The notes below the pieces were generated by a model that did no database searches, was not told the origin of the DNA, and worked only from the letters and a program-made list of their open reading frames with translations. From Candidatus Geocrenenecus sp. JGI 0000106-J15 (GTDB lineage: Archaea > Thermoproteota > Nitrososphaeria_A > Caldarchaeales > Wolframiiraptoraceae): DNA of 53,161 bases. Shown here piece by piece: positions 17,224 through 25,226 of this stretch. Every line of letters begins with the position of its first letter. Positions within the stretch are counted from its first letter, which is position 1. Location of the stretch: contig ASPF01000016.1 of the NCBI GenBank assembly GCA_000405685.1, forward strand, positions 1 to 53,161. The letters run 5' to 3'. The translations under genes and the position numbers were made by a program.

Positions 17224-17982
17224 ATGTCGCGGTTAGACAAGTTCTATCTCTTATGCATCGTCTTAGCGTTTGTTTCTCTTATAATCTATATCTATGGATA
17301 TTTTAATCGGGAATTCATAGTGATTGCTTCAAACATAATCTTTCCAATATCCGCTCTTCTACCAACTTTATCTGCTTATATGGCTATGAAGCATTTTGGA
17401 TTGAAGAGTATATTAGGCCGAGCTATGTTCGCTTTCTCCATTGGATTGTTTTTCTGGTTCATAGGTGAGATCGTCTGGGCAATTTACGTAATTGTATACG
17501 GGATAGAAGTACCATTTCCATCAGCTGCAGATTTATTCTATCTACTAGGTTATCCACCATTATACTTTGGTTTAATCTCATATTTGAAAGTGTTTAAAGA
17601 TGCATTTAATAGGATAGTAATCTCAATATCATCTATTGCAGGATTAATAGTGATAATAGTTACAAGTATATTAATAGTCCCTGAAGCCTTAATCTCCAGC
17701 AGCAACCTTATTGAAGGAATACTATCCACTATTTATCCAGTATTTGATTCCCTGTTAATCATCTTAGCCGTAATGGGTGCAGTAATCTTCTTTGGAGGAA
17801 GAATATGGATGTCGTGGCTACTGATCGCAATCGGCTTCATCCTTCTCGGTATAGTAGAGATATCATACTACTATCAAGAGTTACTAGGATTAATCTGGGA
17901 GGGTCACCCCCTTGAACTAATCTGGCTATGGGTATATCTACATCTAGCATTAGCATTCTACAGCCATGCGAAGCAGGTCTAA
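17224..17982 (+). CDS. Polytopic membrane protein, sensor-domain-like
   Basis: 252 residues, with about eight hydrophobic segments spread over the whole length and almost no soluble part. The region FFWFIGEIVWAIY followed by PFPSAADLFYLLGYPPLYFG (about 78-118) resembles membrane sensor modules placed in front of histidine kinases and cyclic-nucleotide enzymes in bacteria and archaea. No output domain is fused or adjacent here. It could be a stand-alone sensor, a partner for a remote kinase or an unrelated membrane protein. A TATA-like ATTTAAGTA lies about 90 bases upstream. Confidence 0.5.
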   Translation: MSRLDKFYLLCIVLAFVSLIIYIYGYFNREFIVIASNIIFPISALLPTLSAYMAMKHFGLKSILGRAMFAFSIGLFFWFIGEIVWAIYVIVYGIEVPFPSAADLFYLLGYPPLYFGLISYLKVFKDAFNRIVISISSIAGLIVIIVTSILIVPEALISSSNLIEGILSTIYPVFDSLLIILAVMGAVIFFGGRIWMSWLLIAIGFILLGIVEISYYYQELLGLIWEGHPLELIWLWVYLHLALAFYSHAKQV

Positions 17983-18129
17983 CTAATACAGAAAGATTGG
18001 ATTCTAAGAATCTTTGGAAACAATTTATAAAATAAGGAAGAGTGAATGAAAATCTGTAAGATCTGTTAAAACCAAAATGCTTAAATATAGTCTGGAACAA
18101 CTATAACCAATTAAATCGAGGAGTTAAGA

Positions 18130-18555
18130 ATGGTAGAAAACTTGGTTAAGATAGGAGAGCTTACACCACGTTCACGTGGTGTAAATATTGTTGCAAAAGT
18201 GGTAAGCAAGTCGCCTGAAAGAGTTGTTTCATCTCAATACGACCAGACAGAGCATAGACTAAGTGAAGTATTAATAGCTGATGATACTGGAGCAATAAAC
18301 CTAGTGTTATGGGATGATAAAGTAGATAGAGTAAACGAGGGAGATGTGGTAAGAATAGTAAATGGGTTCATTAAACTCTTTAGAGGTAGAATGCAGTTAA
18401 ACTTGGGAAGATTCGGGACTATAGAAACTTCTAGCATGGAGTTACGTGAGGTAAACGTAGAGAACAACTTATCTGAAAGACAAGTAGGATACGGGGAGAG
18501 ACGGTCAAGACCTTCAAGAACGACTGGATATAGAAAACCTAGAACTAGAACTTAA
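18130..18555 (+). CDS. ssb: Single-stranded DNA-binding protein, crenarchaeal OB-fold type
   Basis: 141 residues with one OB fold (about residues 5-105): VNIVAKVVSKSPERVV, LIADDTGAINLVLWDD, VNEGDVVRIVNGFIKLFRGRMQLNLG. This is the short RPA-like SSB layout of crenarchaea such as Sulfolobus. The last 30 residues are flexible and basic (RRSRPSRTTGYRKPRTRT); an acidic tail, which in many SSBs recruits partners, is not seen. Genes for a coiled-coil zinc-ribbon protein and for Hjc follow, suggesting a DNA-maintenance neighbourhood. Confidence 0.88.
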   Translation: MVENLVKIGELTPRSRGVNIVAKVVSKSPERVVSSQYDQTEHRLSEVLIADDTGAINLVLWDDKVDRVNEGDVVRIVNGFIKLFRGRMQLNLGRFGTIETSSMELREVNVENNLSERQVGYGERRSRPSRTTGYRKPRTRT

Positions 18556-18698
18556 AACAAGAAAGATAACACAACGAAAAGCCTGTCAAAGATAACTGAA
18601 AAATAAAGACTAATATCGCAATAATACAGATAAAATACCTAGGTTAGAAGAACTTCTAGCTAGGGATAAGCTATAAATCCCACGGGGAAAACATATAT

Positions 18699-20336
18699 TT
18701 GAGTCTAATTTTGACTGAGCAGAAGCAAGAGAAAGAAAGAGAGGAGAGTAAGACGTCTAACGAAGAATTTGAAGTAGTAATAGCTATACCTGAAGCGAAG
18801 AAGCCTGACTTAGTTTTACCTGAAGATAAAGTGAAAGAGTTAATAGAACTGTTAGATACTATAGGATGGGATAAGAAGGCTCTTCAAAAATATATTAACC
18901 ATGCTCTTAGATTAAGAAAGTTGGAGAAAGAGCATCGTAAGACATATACATCATTAGTCAGAGATTACGAAAAATTAAGTAAAGAAGAAGTAAAGACTAG
19001 ATATGCTATCCAGCAGCTAATGGAGAAGAGGAGGAAAATAGAAGAAGACTTGAAACTATACATGGAGCAATATAACATTACCTTAGAAACAATAAGGAGG
19101 ATGGTCTCTGTTCTCGAAGGATTAAAAAAGAATGGCTTAGACTTAGAAGACCTAGACAGAGCCACAAAATTCTTGAAGCATCTTAAGGACCAAAGATATG
19201 ATGCTGATAAGATGATTTATTATGTCTCCAAATATGAAGATCTCTCCTTAGAATTAGATAAAATAAATAAAGAGGTATTAGAAGCTAGAGAATCTCTCCA
19301 GAAGATAATTCATGATAGAGAATACTTGGATAACCTGTTAAAAGAGGAATATGGGCTTACTGATGGATTAAAAAATCTGAAAAATGATATTGAAAGATTG
19401 TCTACTGAAAGAGACAATATTCTCTCTGAACTCTCTAGATATCGGGAGGAAGTAGATAGGTTAAAGAAGGAAATAGAAGAATTGATAAACATAAAGTTTG
19501 AGATAAATGAAGTGAATCGCTTACTTCAAGAGAAGAAGAATACGCTAGAAGATCTAAACAAGAGAGTTGAAGAATTAAAGCATGAGTTATCAGAGCTTAT
19601 TGGTGTTGAGGCATCAACTAAAGAGATACTCTCTAGACATAGAGAACTTATGGGAAAAGTGGAAATGTTAGAGAAAGATATTAAGAATAAAGAATCTCTT
19701 ATTGATCTACTCGATGGAGAGATAGTAGCAGCTTATTCTATACTTAAATTATTACAAGATCCAGAAGGAGGAGCAGTTGAAGATCTTGAATTACTCTCAC
19801 AGCATATACAGAAATTGGTAAAGGTTAAGAAGGGTGAAGCACTAGCTCAGAAACCTCTTGAACCCTACTTTCTTGAAAGAGCTAGAAAAACATTAATAGA
19901 TCTTGTCATGCCTTATCTTAAGAAGGATTTCGTTCCAAGATGGGTTTTTGAAAGAGTAGAAAAAGAATTAAAAGTACTAAGTGAGAAGAGGATAGCTCTT
20001 GAAGAAGAGATTGCGTCTCTTAGAAGAAGTGTTGATGAAAAGAGTAGGATAGAAATATCTAGACCAGTAGAAGATAAGAGAATTGAAGCTCAAAGTATTC
20101 TTACAGCTATCTCCCCCGACGGGGCCACATCAGAATTAAAGACTATAGCTGAAGGTAGAAGAGCTAGAATAACTTGTATCCACTGTAAAGAACAGACTAT
20201 CATAAACCTACCTCCTGAAAGCCAGCTTGAAGAACTTTCTTCAAAAAATTGGAAGCTTAGATTTAAATGTGGAAAATGTAATAAGACCTACGATATTCCA
20301 GCTGATATGATACTTAAGAAGATGAAAGGTGAATGA
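18699..20336 (+). CDS. Long coiled-coil protein with C-terminal zinc ribbon, unknown function
   Basis: 545 residues. About residues 60-350 and 405-440 are heptad-rich, strongly charged coiled coil (many L/I at a/d positions, K/E elsewhere), reminiscent of SMC/Rad50 arms but without any ATPase head. The last 60 residues hold ITCIHCKEQ and FKCGKCNKTY, a four-Cys zinc ribbon. The start is a TTG at 18699 with GGGGAA about 14 bases upstream. Forms a two-gene unit with the next gene (3-base gap). Function not known; a scaffold or DNA/RNA-associated role is only inferred from the ribbon and from neighbours SSB and Hjc. Confidence 0.6.
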   Translation: MSLILTEQKQEKEREESKTSNEEFEVVIAIPEAKKPDLVLPEDKVKELIELLDTIGWDKKALQKYINHALRLRKLEKEHRKTYTSLVRDYEKLSKEEVKTRYAIQQLMEKRRKIEEDLKLYMEQYNITLETIRRMVSVLEGLKKNGLDLEDLDRATKFLKHLKDQRYDADKMIYYVSKYEDLSLELDKINKEVLEARESLQKIIHDREYLDNLLKEEYGLTDGLKNLKNDIERLSTERDNILSELSRYREEVDRLKKEIEELINIKFEINEVNRLLQEKKNTLEDLNKRVEELKHELSELIGVEASTKEILSRHRELMGKVEMLEKDIKNKESLIDLLDGEIVAAYSILKLLQDPEGGAVEDLELLSQHIQKLVKVKKGEALAQKPLEPYFLERARKTLIDLVMPYLKKDFVPRWVFERVEKELKVLSEKRIALEEEIASLRRSVDEKSRIEISRPVEDKRIEAQSILTAISPDGATSELKTIAEGRRARITCIHCKEQTIINLPPESQLEELSSKNWKLRFKCGKCNKTYDIPADMILKKMKGE

Positions 20337-20339
20337 AAA

Positions 20340-20735
20340 ATGAGTATAACTGATAATCCGATCATAAAGATGCTTTCATGGAAGGTTAGAAAACTAACTA
20401 TAGATGAAGTTATACAGGTACTAGGCTCTCTATCCACTATACAGAATAGAGTATTTACTTTAACAGATGTAGTTAATCTTCTTCCAGGAAACATTTCTGA
20501 AAGCCGTCAGAAGAGGAGATCTGTTGGAACATTGCTTCAGAATCTTGTAGATTTGGGATACTTATCAAAGCCTAGTGAGAGGAAATGGGTTAAAAATGCT
20601 CCAACCTTCAGCCATTATTTAAATCAATTTATTTTAGAGCTTTCTTCTTTAGAGAAGAGCTTCCAGCCTCAAAACCAGTATGAGAAAGAGAAGATCGTAA
20701 AAGTCTTGGAGAAGCCTCGTCGGCTCTCACGATAA
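20340..20735 (+). CDS. Small conserved-looking protein, possible winged helix
   Basis: 131 residues, not recognised. The middle (VFTLTDVVNLLPGNISESRQ, then VGTLLQNLVDLGYLSKPSERKW) has the rhythm of a winged helix: a helix, a second helix, then a beta-turn with a hydrophobic tip. It starts three bases after the coiled-coil zinc-ribbon gene, so the two are almost certainly cotranscribed and may form a complex. Its last 107 bases overlap the convergent hjc gene. Confidence 0.5.
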   Translation: MSITDNPIIKMLSWKVRKLTIDEVIQVLGSLSTIQNRVFTLTDVVNLLPGNISESRQKRRSVGTLLQNLVDLGYLSKPSERKWVKNAPTFSHYLNQFILELSSLEKSFQPQNQYEKEKIVKVLEKPRRLSR

Positions 20736-21103
20736 TAGAGCCACTCCACTCTTCAGGAACTTCTACGAACTTCCACCCTCTATTTAGAAATCTAACAGCT
20801 AATATAGGCTTAGGTCTAATCTCTACACCACATTTAGGACATTTAACCATGAATCTCCTACAAAACTGTAAAAGCCTGTCTACTTGATCTTGATTAAGCA
20901 TAACATATTTTTTTCTTGTTGATTTTACTTCTATAGCTAGGAGTTCTCCATTATCTGTAGCGATTATATCTGGTTTAGCCATCTTCCCTGTCCCACTACC
21001 AGGAGTTCTAACAGCGTAGAAACCTTTACCTGCAGAGATAAACTTTTGAACAAGATAGTATTCTCCTTCATATCCGACTCTTGCTTTATACTTTACAGAG
21101 CTG
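20629..21103 (-). CDS. hjc: Holliday junction resolvase Hjc, 5' end missing
   Basis: Nuclease of the PD-(D/E)XK fold that cuts four-way junctions. The minus-strand frame reads YEGEYYLVQKF, FYAVRTPGSGTGK, AKPDIIA and LLAIEVKS, supplying the family's catalytic Glu, Asp and Glu-x-Lys. But no ATG, GTG or TTG exists in the frame between the ATG at 20982 and the in-frame stop at 21157-21159. Starting at 20982 would drop the N-terminal Glu and about 40 residues. The frame runs at 21103/21104 into antisense uL30 sequence of the inverted repeat, so the original first codons appear to have been cut off. An extra CPKCG loop interrupts the C-terminal half. Probably non-functional as assembled. Confidence 0.8.
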
Positions 21104-21198
21104 GGAGAATATGGATACCGTGGAGAGAAGATAAATGAACTCGCAGTTAGAATGTCTTAAAAAATATAATACAGAAGATCTTGAAATTCTTATTAATT
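21104..21198 (+). repeat. 95-bp perfect inverted repeat, copy B (uL30 3' remnant before uL15)
   Basis: Identical to the reverse complement of bases 1-95. It contains the last codons and stop of uL30 (residues ending GEKINELAVRMS) in plus orientation, followed 28 bases later by the uL15 start. This is the sequence expected in an intact uL30-uL15 junction. Upstream of it lies hjc instead of the rest of uL30. Confidence 0.95.
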
Positions 21199-21226
21199 GC
21201 TGATATGGTAGGGAATGTGAGAATAA

Positions 21227-21673
21227 TTGCCTACAAGATTTAGAAAGGTTAGGAAGAGGAGAGGTAGTAGGACTCACGGATGGGGTCAGATAGGTCAGCA
21301 TAGGAAGACTGGAGCCAAAGGAGGACGTGGAGAAGCTGGAAAACATAAACATAAGTGGACATGGATACTAAAATATGATAGAGACTACTTTGGGAAACAT
21401 GGATTCTACAGACCGAACAGAAGAGAGGTCAAATCCATAAACCTACTACAGTTAACAACAGTTGTAGAGAACCTAGAGAAGAAGGGCCTATTGAAGACTG
21501 TAGATGATAAGATAGTTGTAGACCTGAATTCTATAGGCGTTAAGAAAATAATTGGTGGGGGTAGAATCAATAAACCTCTACTCGTAATCGTTGAGAAGTG
21601 GACTAAGACGGCTGAAGAGAAGATTAAAGAAGCTGGTGGAGAGATAGTTAAACCAGAAGAATTAAAGGTGTAG
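21227..21673 (+). CDS. rpl15: 50S ribosomal protein uL15 (L15p)
   Basis: 148 residues, archaeal length. Characteristic Gly/Arg/Lys-rich N-terminus (RKRRGSRTHGWGQIGQHRK, then GAKGGRGEAGKHKHKW) and the C-terminal ILGGGRI-type strand (KIIGGGRINKPLLV). It begins with TTG at 21227, preceded by GGGAATGTGAG. Four bases separate it from secY. In most archaea the preceding gene is uL30; here only 95 bases of the uL30 end remain in front. Confidence 0.96.
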   Translation: MPTRFRKVRKRRGSRTHGWGQIGQHRKTGAKGGRGEAGKHKHKWTWILKYDRDYFGKHGFYRPNRREVKSINLLQLTTVVENLEKKGLLKTVDDKIVVDLNSIGVKKIIGGGRINKPLLVIVEKWTKTAEEKIKEAGGEIVKPEELKV

Positions 21674-21677
21674 AAAT

Positions 21678-23111
21678 TTGCCTAATGCAAGAGAGATAGT
21701 TAAAGAAGTGGGGAGATATTTCCCCGAGGTAACAAAACCTGTTAGAAAGCTTAGCCTTGGAGAGAGGTTCCTCTGGACTGGGTTAGTATTGGTCATATAT
21801 GTATTGATGAGCCATACCTTCCTCTATGGTGTACCACAGGCTGCGAAACTATCACAGCAAAACCCGATTATACTCAACATAATATTTGCCCAACGTATGG
21901 GAACACTGACAACTCTAGGTATAGGACCTATCGTTACATCAGGTCTTATACTTCAGCTACTGGTAGGTGCCCAGATAATAAAGCTGGACTTATCTAAATC
22001 TGAAGATAGAGCAGTATTCACTGCTGCAAGCAAGATATTCGCAATAGTTGTAACAGTGTTTGAGGCAGCCGTATTCACATTCTCTGGTATGCTGGGACGG
22101 ATGGATTACAACACTCAGATACTTGTTTTCCTCCAACTTGTTGCAGCAACAACATTAATAGTGTTAATGGATGAGCTTGTACAGAAAGGCTGGGGTCTCG
22201 GAAGTGGTGTAAGCTTATTCATAGCTGTAGGTGTAGCTGAAACAATAATTGTAAGCCTCTTCTCACCTATAATACTTCCAGATGAATACTATCAAGGAAT
22301 AATCCTAGCATTAATCCAGGCAGGTATTTCAGGAAAGCCTATAACACCTCTACTAGTAAGAGGACAGTTCCCAGATGTTTTAGGACTAACAAGTACTTTT
22401 CTACTATTATTCTTCATAATATATTTGGAGGCCATAAGAGTAGAAGTTCCTATCCAGTATGCAAGATATTCAGGTTTCGCTGCAAAATATCCAATCAAGT
22501 TTCTATACGTTTCAAACATACCTGTTATCTTTGCTTCAACCGTGTTCACTAACATATATTATCTCTCAAGCATAGTGTGGAGTAGGTTTAATATGGATAA
22601 TAGTAATCCGTTCTTAAACATTATCGGCATGTTTAACTCTACTAGCTATATTCAAGATGGAGTGCTGACACCTATAGGTGGACTAGCATATTACGTTACT
22701 TCACCATATAACATATATGGTGTTATACATGACCCCGTCAAGTCTGCTGTATACGCTCTGATAATGATTGGGTTCTGCCTCCTCTTCGCAAGGTTCTGGG
22801 TAGATATAGGTGGATTATCTCCAGGAAAAGTTGCAGAACAATTAGTAAAAGCAGGTATGCAGGTTCCAGGGTTCAGGCGTGCACCATCTACTATAGCTAA
22901 GATAATCGAGAAATACATCTCTACCGTGACCGTGCTAGGAGCTCTGGTAGTTGGATCAGTAGCGGTTTTCGGAGACTTCTTCAACGTATTCGGGGGAGGC
23001 ATAGGCATACTTCTTATGAGCGGAATCCTCTATCAATACTACCAGATACTGGTGAGAGAAAGATTAACTGAGATGTATCCAGCTCTAGGAAGACTACTTG
23101 GAGAAGAATGA
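21678..23111 (+). CDS. secY: Preprotein translocase subunit SecY
   Basis: Central pore of the archaeal Sec translocon, in the cytoplasmic membrane. 477 residues, ten transmembrane segments expected and visible as hydrophobic blocks. Typical stretches: the plug region LGIGPIVTSGLILQLL, QKGWGLGSGVSLFIA, RVEVPIQYARY, and the C-terminal GGGIGILLMSGILYQYY. Starts with TTG at 21678, four bases after uL15, so translation is coupled. The adenylate kinase gene that often follows secY in archaea is not present in the 83-base gap before the next gene. Confidence 0.97.
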   Translation: MPNAREIVKEVGRYFPEVTKPVRKLSLGERFLWTGLVLVIYVLMSHTFLYGVPQAAKLSQQNPIILNIIFAQRMGTLTTLGIGPIVTSGLILQLLVGAQIIKLDLSKSEDRAVFTAASKIFAIVVTVFEAAVFTFSGMLGRMDYNTQILVFLQLVAATTLIVLMDELVQKGWGLGSGVSLFIAVGVAETIIVSLFSPIILPDEYYQGIILALIQAGISGKPITPLLVRGQFPDVLGLTSTFLLLFFIIYLEAIRVEVPIQYARYSGFAAKYPIKFLYVSNIPVIFASTVFTNIYYLSSIVWSRFNMDNSNPFLNIIGMFNSTSYIQDGVLTPIGGLAYYVTSPYNIYGVIHDPVKSAVYALIMIGFCLLFARFWVDIGGLSPGKVAEQLVKAGMQVPGFRRAPSTIAKIIEKYISTVTVLGALVVGSVAVFGDFFNVFGGGIGILLMSGILYQYYQILVRERLTEMYPALGRLLGEE

Positions 23112-23194
23112 TTTAATAAAATATTCATAATTTTATCATCTTTTTATCTGATATTGTTTATTAAGTGGAAGACTACTAGTCTAAACAGGAGAAT

Positions 23195-23683
23195 ATGGAG
23201 GCTCTTATTCAAATCTTGATGCTAGCTGTCCTAGTAAGCTTAGTAACCAACCTTATTCGGAGAAAATTAATCTCTAGAGAAGATACTTTAAAGATGGCTG
23301 AATCCCAACTCTATAAGAAGAGCCTCCTTGAAGCTAGAAAGAAAGGAGATGAGAAGCTTATCCAGAAACTAATGAAGAAGAAAGAGTACTATCAGAAGAT
23401 AGATGCACAGATAGCTAAAAAGAATATCATTACATTGTTTGCAACTTTGGCCGTATTCTACTTAGCATACATTCTTCTAGGACAGATTTATAGTATTGAT
23501 ATCGAGATTGCGAAGCTACCAGGCGACCTGGTGATCCCTTTCATCTCTCAGGGTAACCAGTTAACAGCTGCAGGATGGTTCATAATATCTCTCATAGCAG
23601 CTGGATTACCAATAGCAAAGATACTTGGTGTAGGCGGAATGCCTGAGCTAACCAAAGAAGCTGAAAGGAAAGTCAAGGAATAA
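23195..23683 (+). CDS. DUF106 membrane protein (archaeal Oxa1/YidC-EMC3-like insertase)
   Basis: 162 residues. Layout: one N-terminal membrane helix (LIQILMLAVLVSLVTNLI), a cytosolic charged helical hairpin (about 35-80), then two further membrane helices (IITLFATLAVFYLAYIL and AAGWFIISLIAAGLPIA). This is the DUF106 architecture, related to Oxa1/YidC, Get1 and EMC3 insertases, and it probably helps insert membrane proteins with SecY. The location directly behind secY agrees. Confidence 0.85.
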   Translation: MEALIQILMLAVLVSLVTNLIRRKLISREDTLKMAESQLYKKSLLEARKKGDEKLIQKLMKKKEYYQKIDAQIAKKNIITLFATLAVFYLAYILLGQIYSIDIEIAKLPGDLVIPFISQGNQLTAAGWFIISLIAAGLPIAKILGVGGMPELTKEAERKVKE

Positions 23684-23762
23684 TACTATCTTAAAAATAT
23701 GATGACGGGCCTGTCATTTAAATAAAATAAAATAGTAGATTGATGCATTTTCTGCTAAGAGT

Positions 23763-24035
23763 ATGAGGCGGAGTCTTAGAACGAGGTCTAGGAAGAGGAA
23801 ATATGTTCGGACGCCAGGTGGAAGATCCGTTATACATTTTGAAGAAGAGAAGAGAGACTTTCATCATTGTGCAAGATGCGGTGCTATAATTCATGGGATA
23901 CCGAGAGAGGAGGACTACAAGCTATCACATAGTGAAAGAACGGTTGAAAGATACTATGGAGGAGTACTCTGCCATAATTGTTTAGACCAGTTGATCAGAG
24001 ACAAAGTATATCTTGAATGGATAAAATCTACTTAG
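23763..24035 (+). CDS. rpl34e: 50S ribosomal protein eL34 (L34e)
   Basis: 90 residues, archaeal/eukaryotic large-subunit protein. The basic start MRRSLRTRSRKRKYVRTPGG and the zinc knuckles CARCG and CHNC match L34e. It stands in the common archaeal order DUF106-eL34-Cmk-eL14-Cbf5, although here cmk is on the opposite strand. Confidence 0.95.
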   Translation: MRRSLRTRSRKRKYVRTPGGRSVIHFEEEKRDFHHCARCGAIIHGIPREEDYKLSHSERTVERYYGGVLCHNCLDQLIRDKVYLEWIKST

Positions 24036-24040
24036 ATGGA

Positions 24041-24628
24041 CTACTTAGATACCGATGGGATCTTGAAGTATTCTTTTACAGCTTGTAGAACTATCCTGTA
24101 GACCCCGATTATGCTTAGATTACTTGTATCAAGAATTAAGTGAAAAGGTGAATAGTCTTTTCCTATCTCTACCCCATATAATCTTCTATATATTTCGGCG
24201 CTATCATCATCTCTCTTCCTCAATATTTGTCTAGCAAGCTCTGGGTCAACCTGGCTTCTTTTAACCAGCCTTTTTACTCTAACATCTTCAGAAGCTTTTA
24301 ACCAGATGTTGAATCCATGAGGGTAAAGCCATGGAAGTATCCAGCTATCTATTACTACACGTCCTCTCTCAGCATATTCTATCAGCTTCTGGTCTACAAG
24401 CTTATCAAACTCAGGGTTAGTCACCCTTTCTTCTAAGAATCTTAACCCTTCTTCTGTCTCCCACCATGCTTTTCCAATGAGTTTGTATCCTCTCTCTTTA
24501 GCAAGTATTTTTAACCCATCCCCTCCTGAAATATACCTGAGTTGGAAAGATCTAGCAAGTTTCCTTCCTAGAGTGCTCTTACCCGTTGCTGCAAAACCAC
24601 TGATACAGATGACTATCTTCTTCTCCAT
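24041..24628 (-). CDS. cmk: Cytidylate kinase, archaeal type
   Basis: Phosphorylates CMP/dCMP. P-loop ISGFAATGKSTLGRKLA at the start, the conserved ISGGDGLKILAKERGY (NMP-binding region), and the lid arginines KRLVKRSQ and RKRDDDSAEIYRRLY typical of archaeal Cmk. The frame extends four codons further to an ATG at 24640, but MEKKIVICISG from 24628 matches the usual start. Converges with eL34 (5-base gap). Being inverted relative to its ribosomal neighbours is unusual, since in most archaea it is co-directional with them. Confidence 0.88.
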   Translation of the reverse strand: MEKKIVICISGFAATGKSTLGRKLARSFQLRYISGGDGLKILAKERGYKLIGKAWWETEEGLRFLEERVTNPEFDKLVDQKLIEYAERGRVVIDSWILPWLYPHGFNIWLKASEDVRVKRLVKRSQVDPELARQILRKRDDDSAEIYRRLYGVEIGKDYSPFHLILDTSNLSIIGVYRIVLQAVKEYFKIPSVSK

Positions 24629-24819
24629 GCTGAAGAACATTCACCGCGATTATATTAATATTTAAGTTATCTAAGATTACTCCAACTTCTTAACTATTAG
24701 ATAGTATAGTGTTTTCTACTTCTCTAAGGTCTAAGAATATTTTAATAAGCTTGTCCTATATAATACTTGAGAAATTCTAGTTGAAATAGTAGCAAAATCT
24801 TATAGATGGAGGGAGTTTA

Positions 24820-25122
24820 ATGAAAGAAGAGATTGGTAGAATTGTCGTGAAGACGGCTGGTAGAGAAGCTTCTAGGAAATGTGTGATAGTCTCTGTGGTA
24901 GACAAGAATTTCGTTCTTGTTACAGGACCGAAGAGTTTAACTGGAGTAAAGAGGAGGAAAGTAAATGTATCTCATCTAACCTTCACACCTCATAAGTTAG
25001 ATATCAAGGAGAATGCAGGTGATGAAGAAATATTAAGGAAACTAGAAGAGGCGAGATTAATAGATTATATGCGTGAACCTGTAAAAGTTCATCCAAAAGC
25101 TTTACCACTAACTACAACATAA
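24820..25122 (+). CDS. rpl14e: 50S ribosomal protein eL14 (L14e)
   Basis: 100 residues, KOW-type SH3-like protein of the large subunit. The start IGRIVVKTAGREASRKCVIV and VTGPKSLTGVKRRKVNVSHL are diagnostic. A clear ribosome site GGAGGGAG sits just ahead of the ATG, and a TATA-like CCTATATAAT lies near 24755, so it has its own promoter. Cbf5 follows 104 bases later. Confidence 0.95.
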   Translation: MKEEIGRIVVKTAGREASRKCVIVSVVDKNFVLVTGPKSLTGVKRRKVNVSHLTFTPHKLDIKENAGDEEILRKLEEARLIDYMREPVKVHPKALPLTTT

Positions 25123-25153
25123 TTTGAATAGTAGCTATTGTAAGAGGAAAAGA

Positions 25154-25192
25154 ATTAGTTATTGATATCTTCTCATTGTCGGAATAACTAAT
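25154..25192 (+). other. Stem-loop between eL14 and Cbf5 genes
   Basis: ATTAGTTATT (25154-25163) and AATAACTAAT (25183-25192) are perfect 10-base complements with a 19-base loop. The stem is AT-only, so stability at high temperature is doubtful. It may be a protein operator or a transcript structure in the eL14-cbf5 spacer. Confidence 0.3.
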
Positions 25193-25226
25193 ATTAATCC
25201 TAGAAGATTGGTATAATAGAAGCTGG

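Noticed and set aside
23112..23194. Expected adenylate kinase gene between secY and DUF106
   Set aside because: Only 83 bases are present; adk is simply not here.
23699..23762. Possible C/D box guide RNA (ATGATGA at the left, TGATG later) between DUF106 and eL34 genes
   Set aside because: No matching D or D' box (CTGA) at the required distance.
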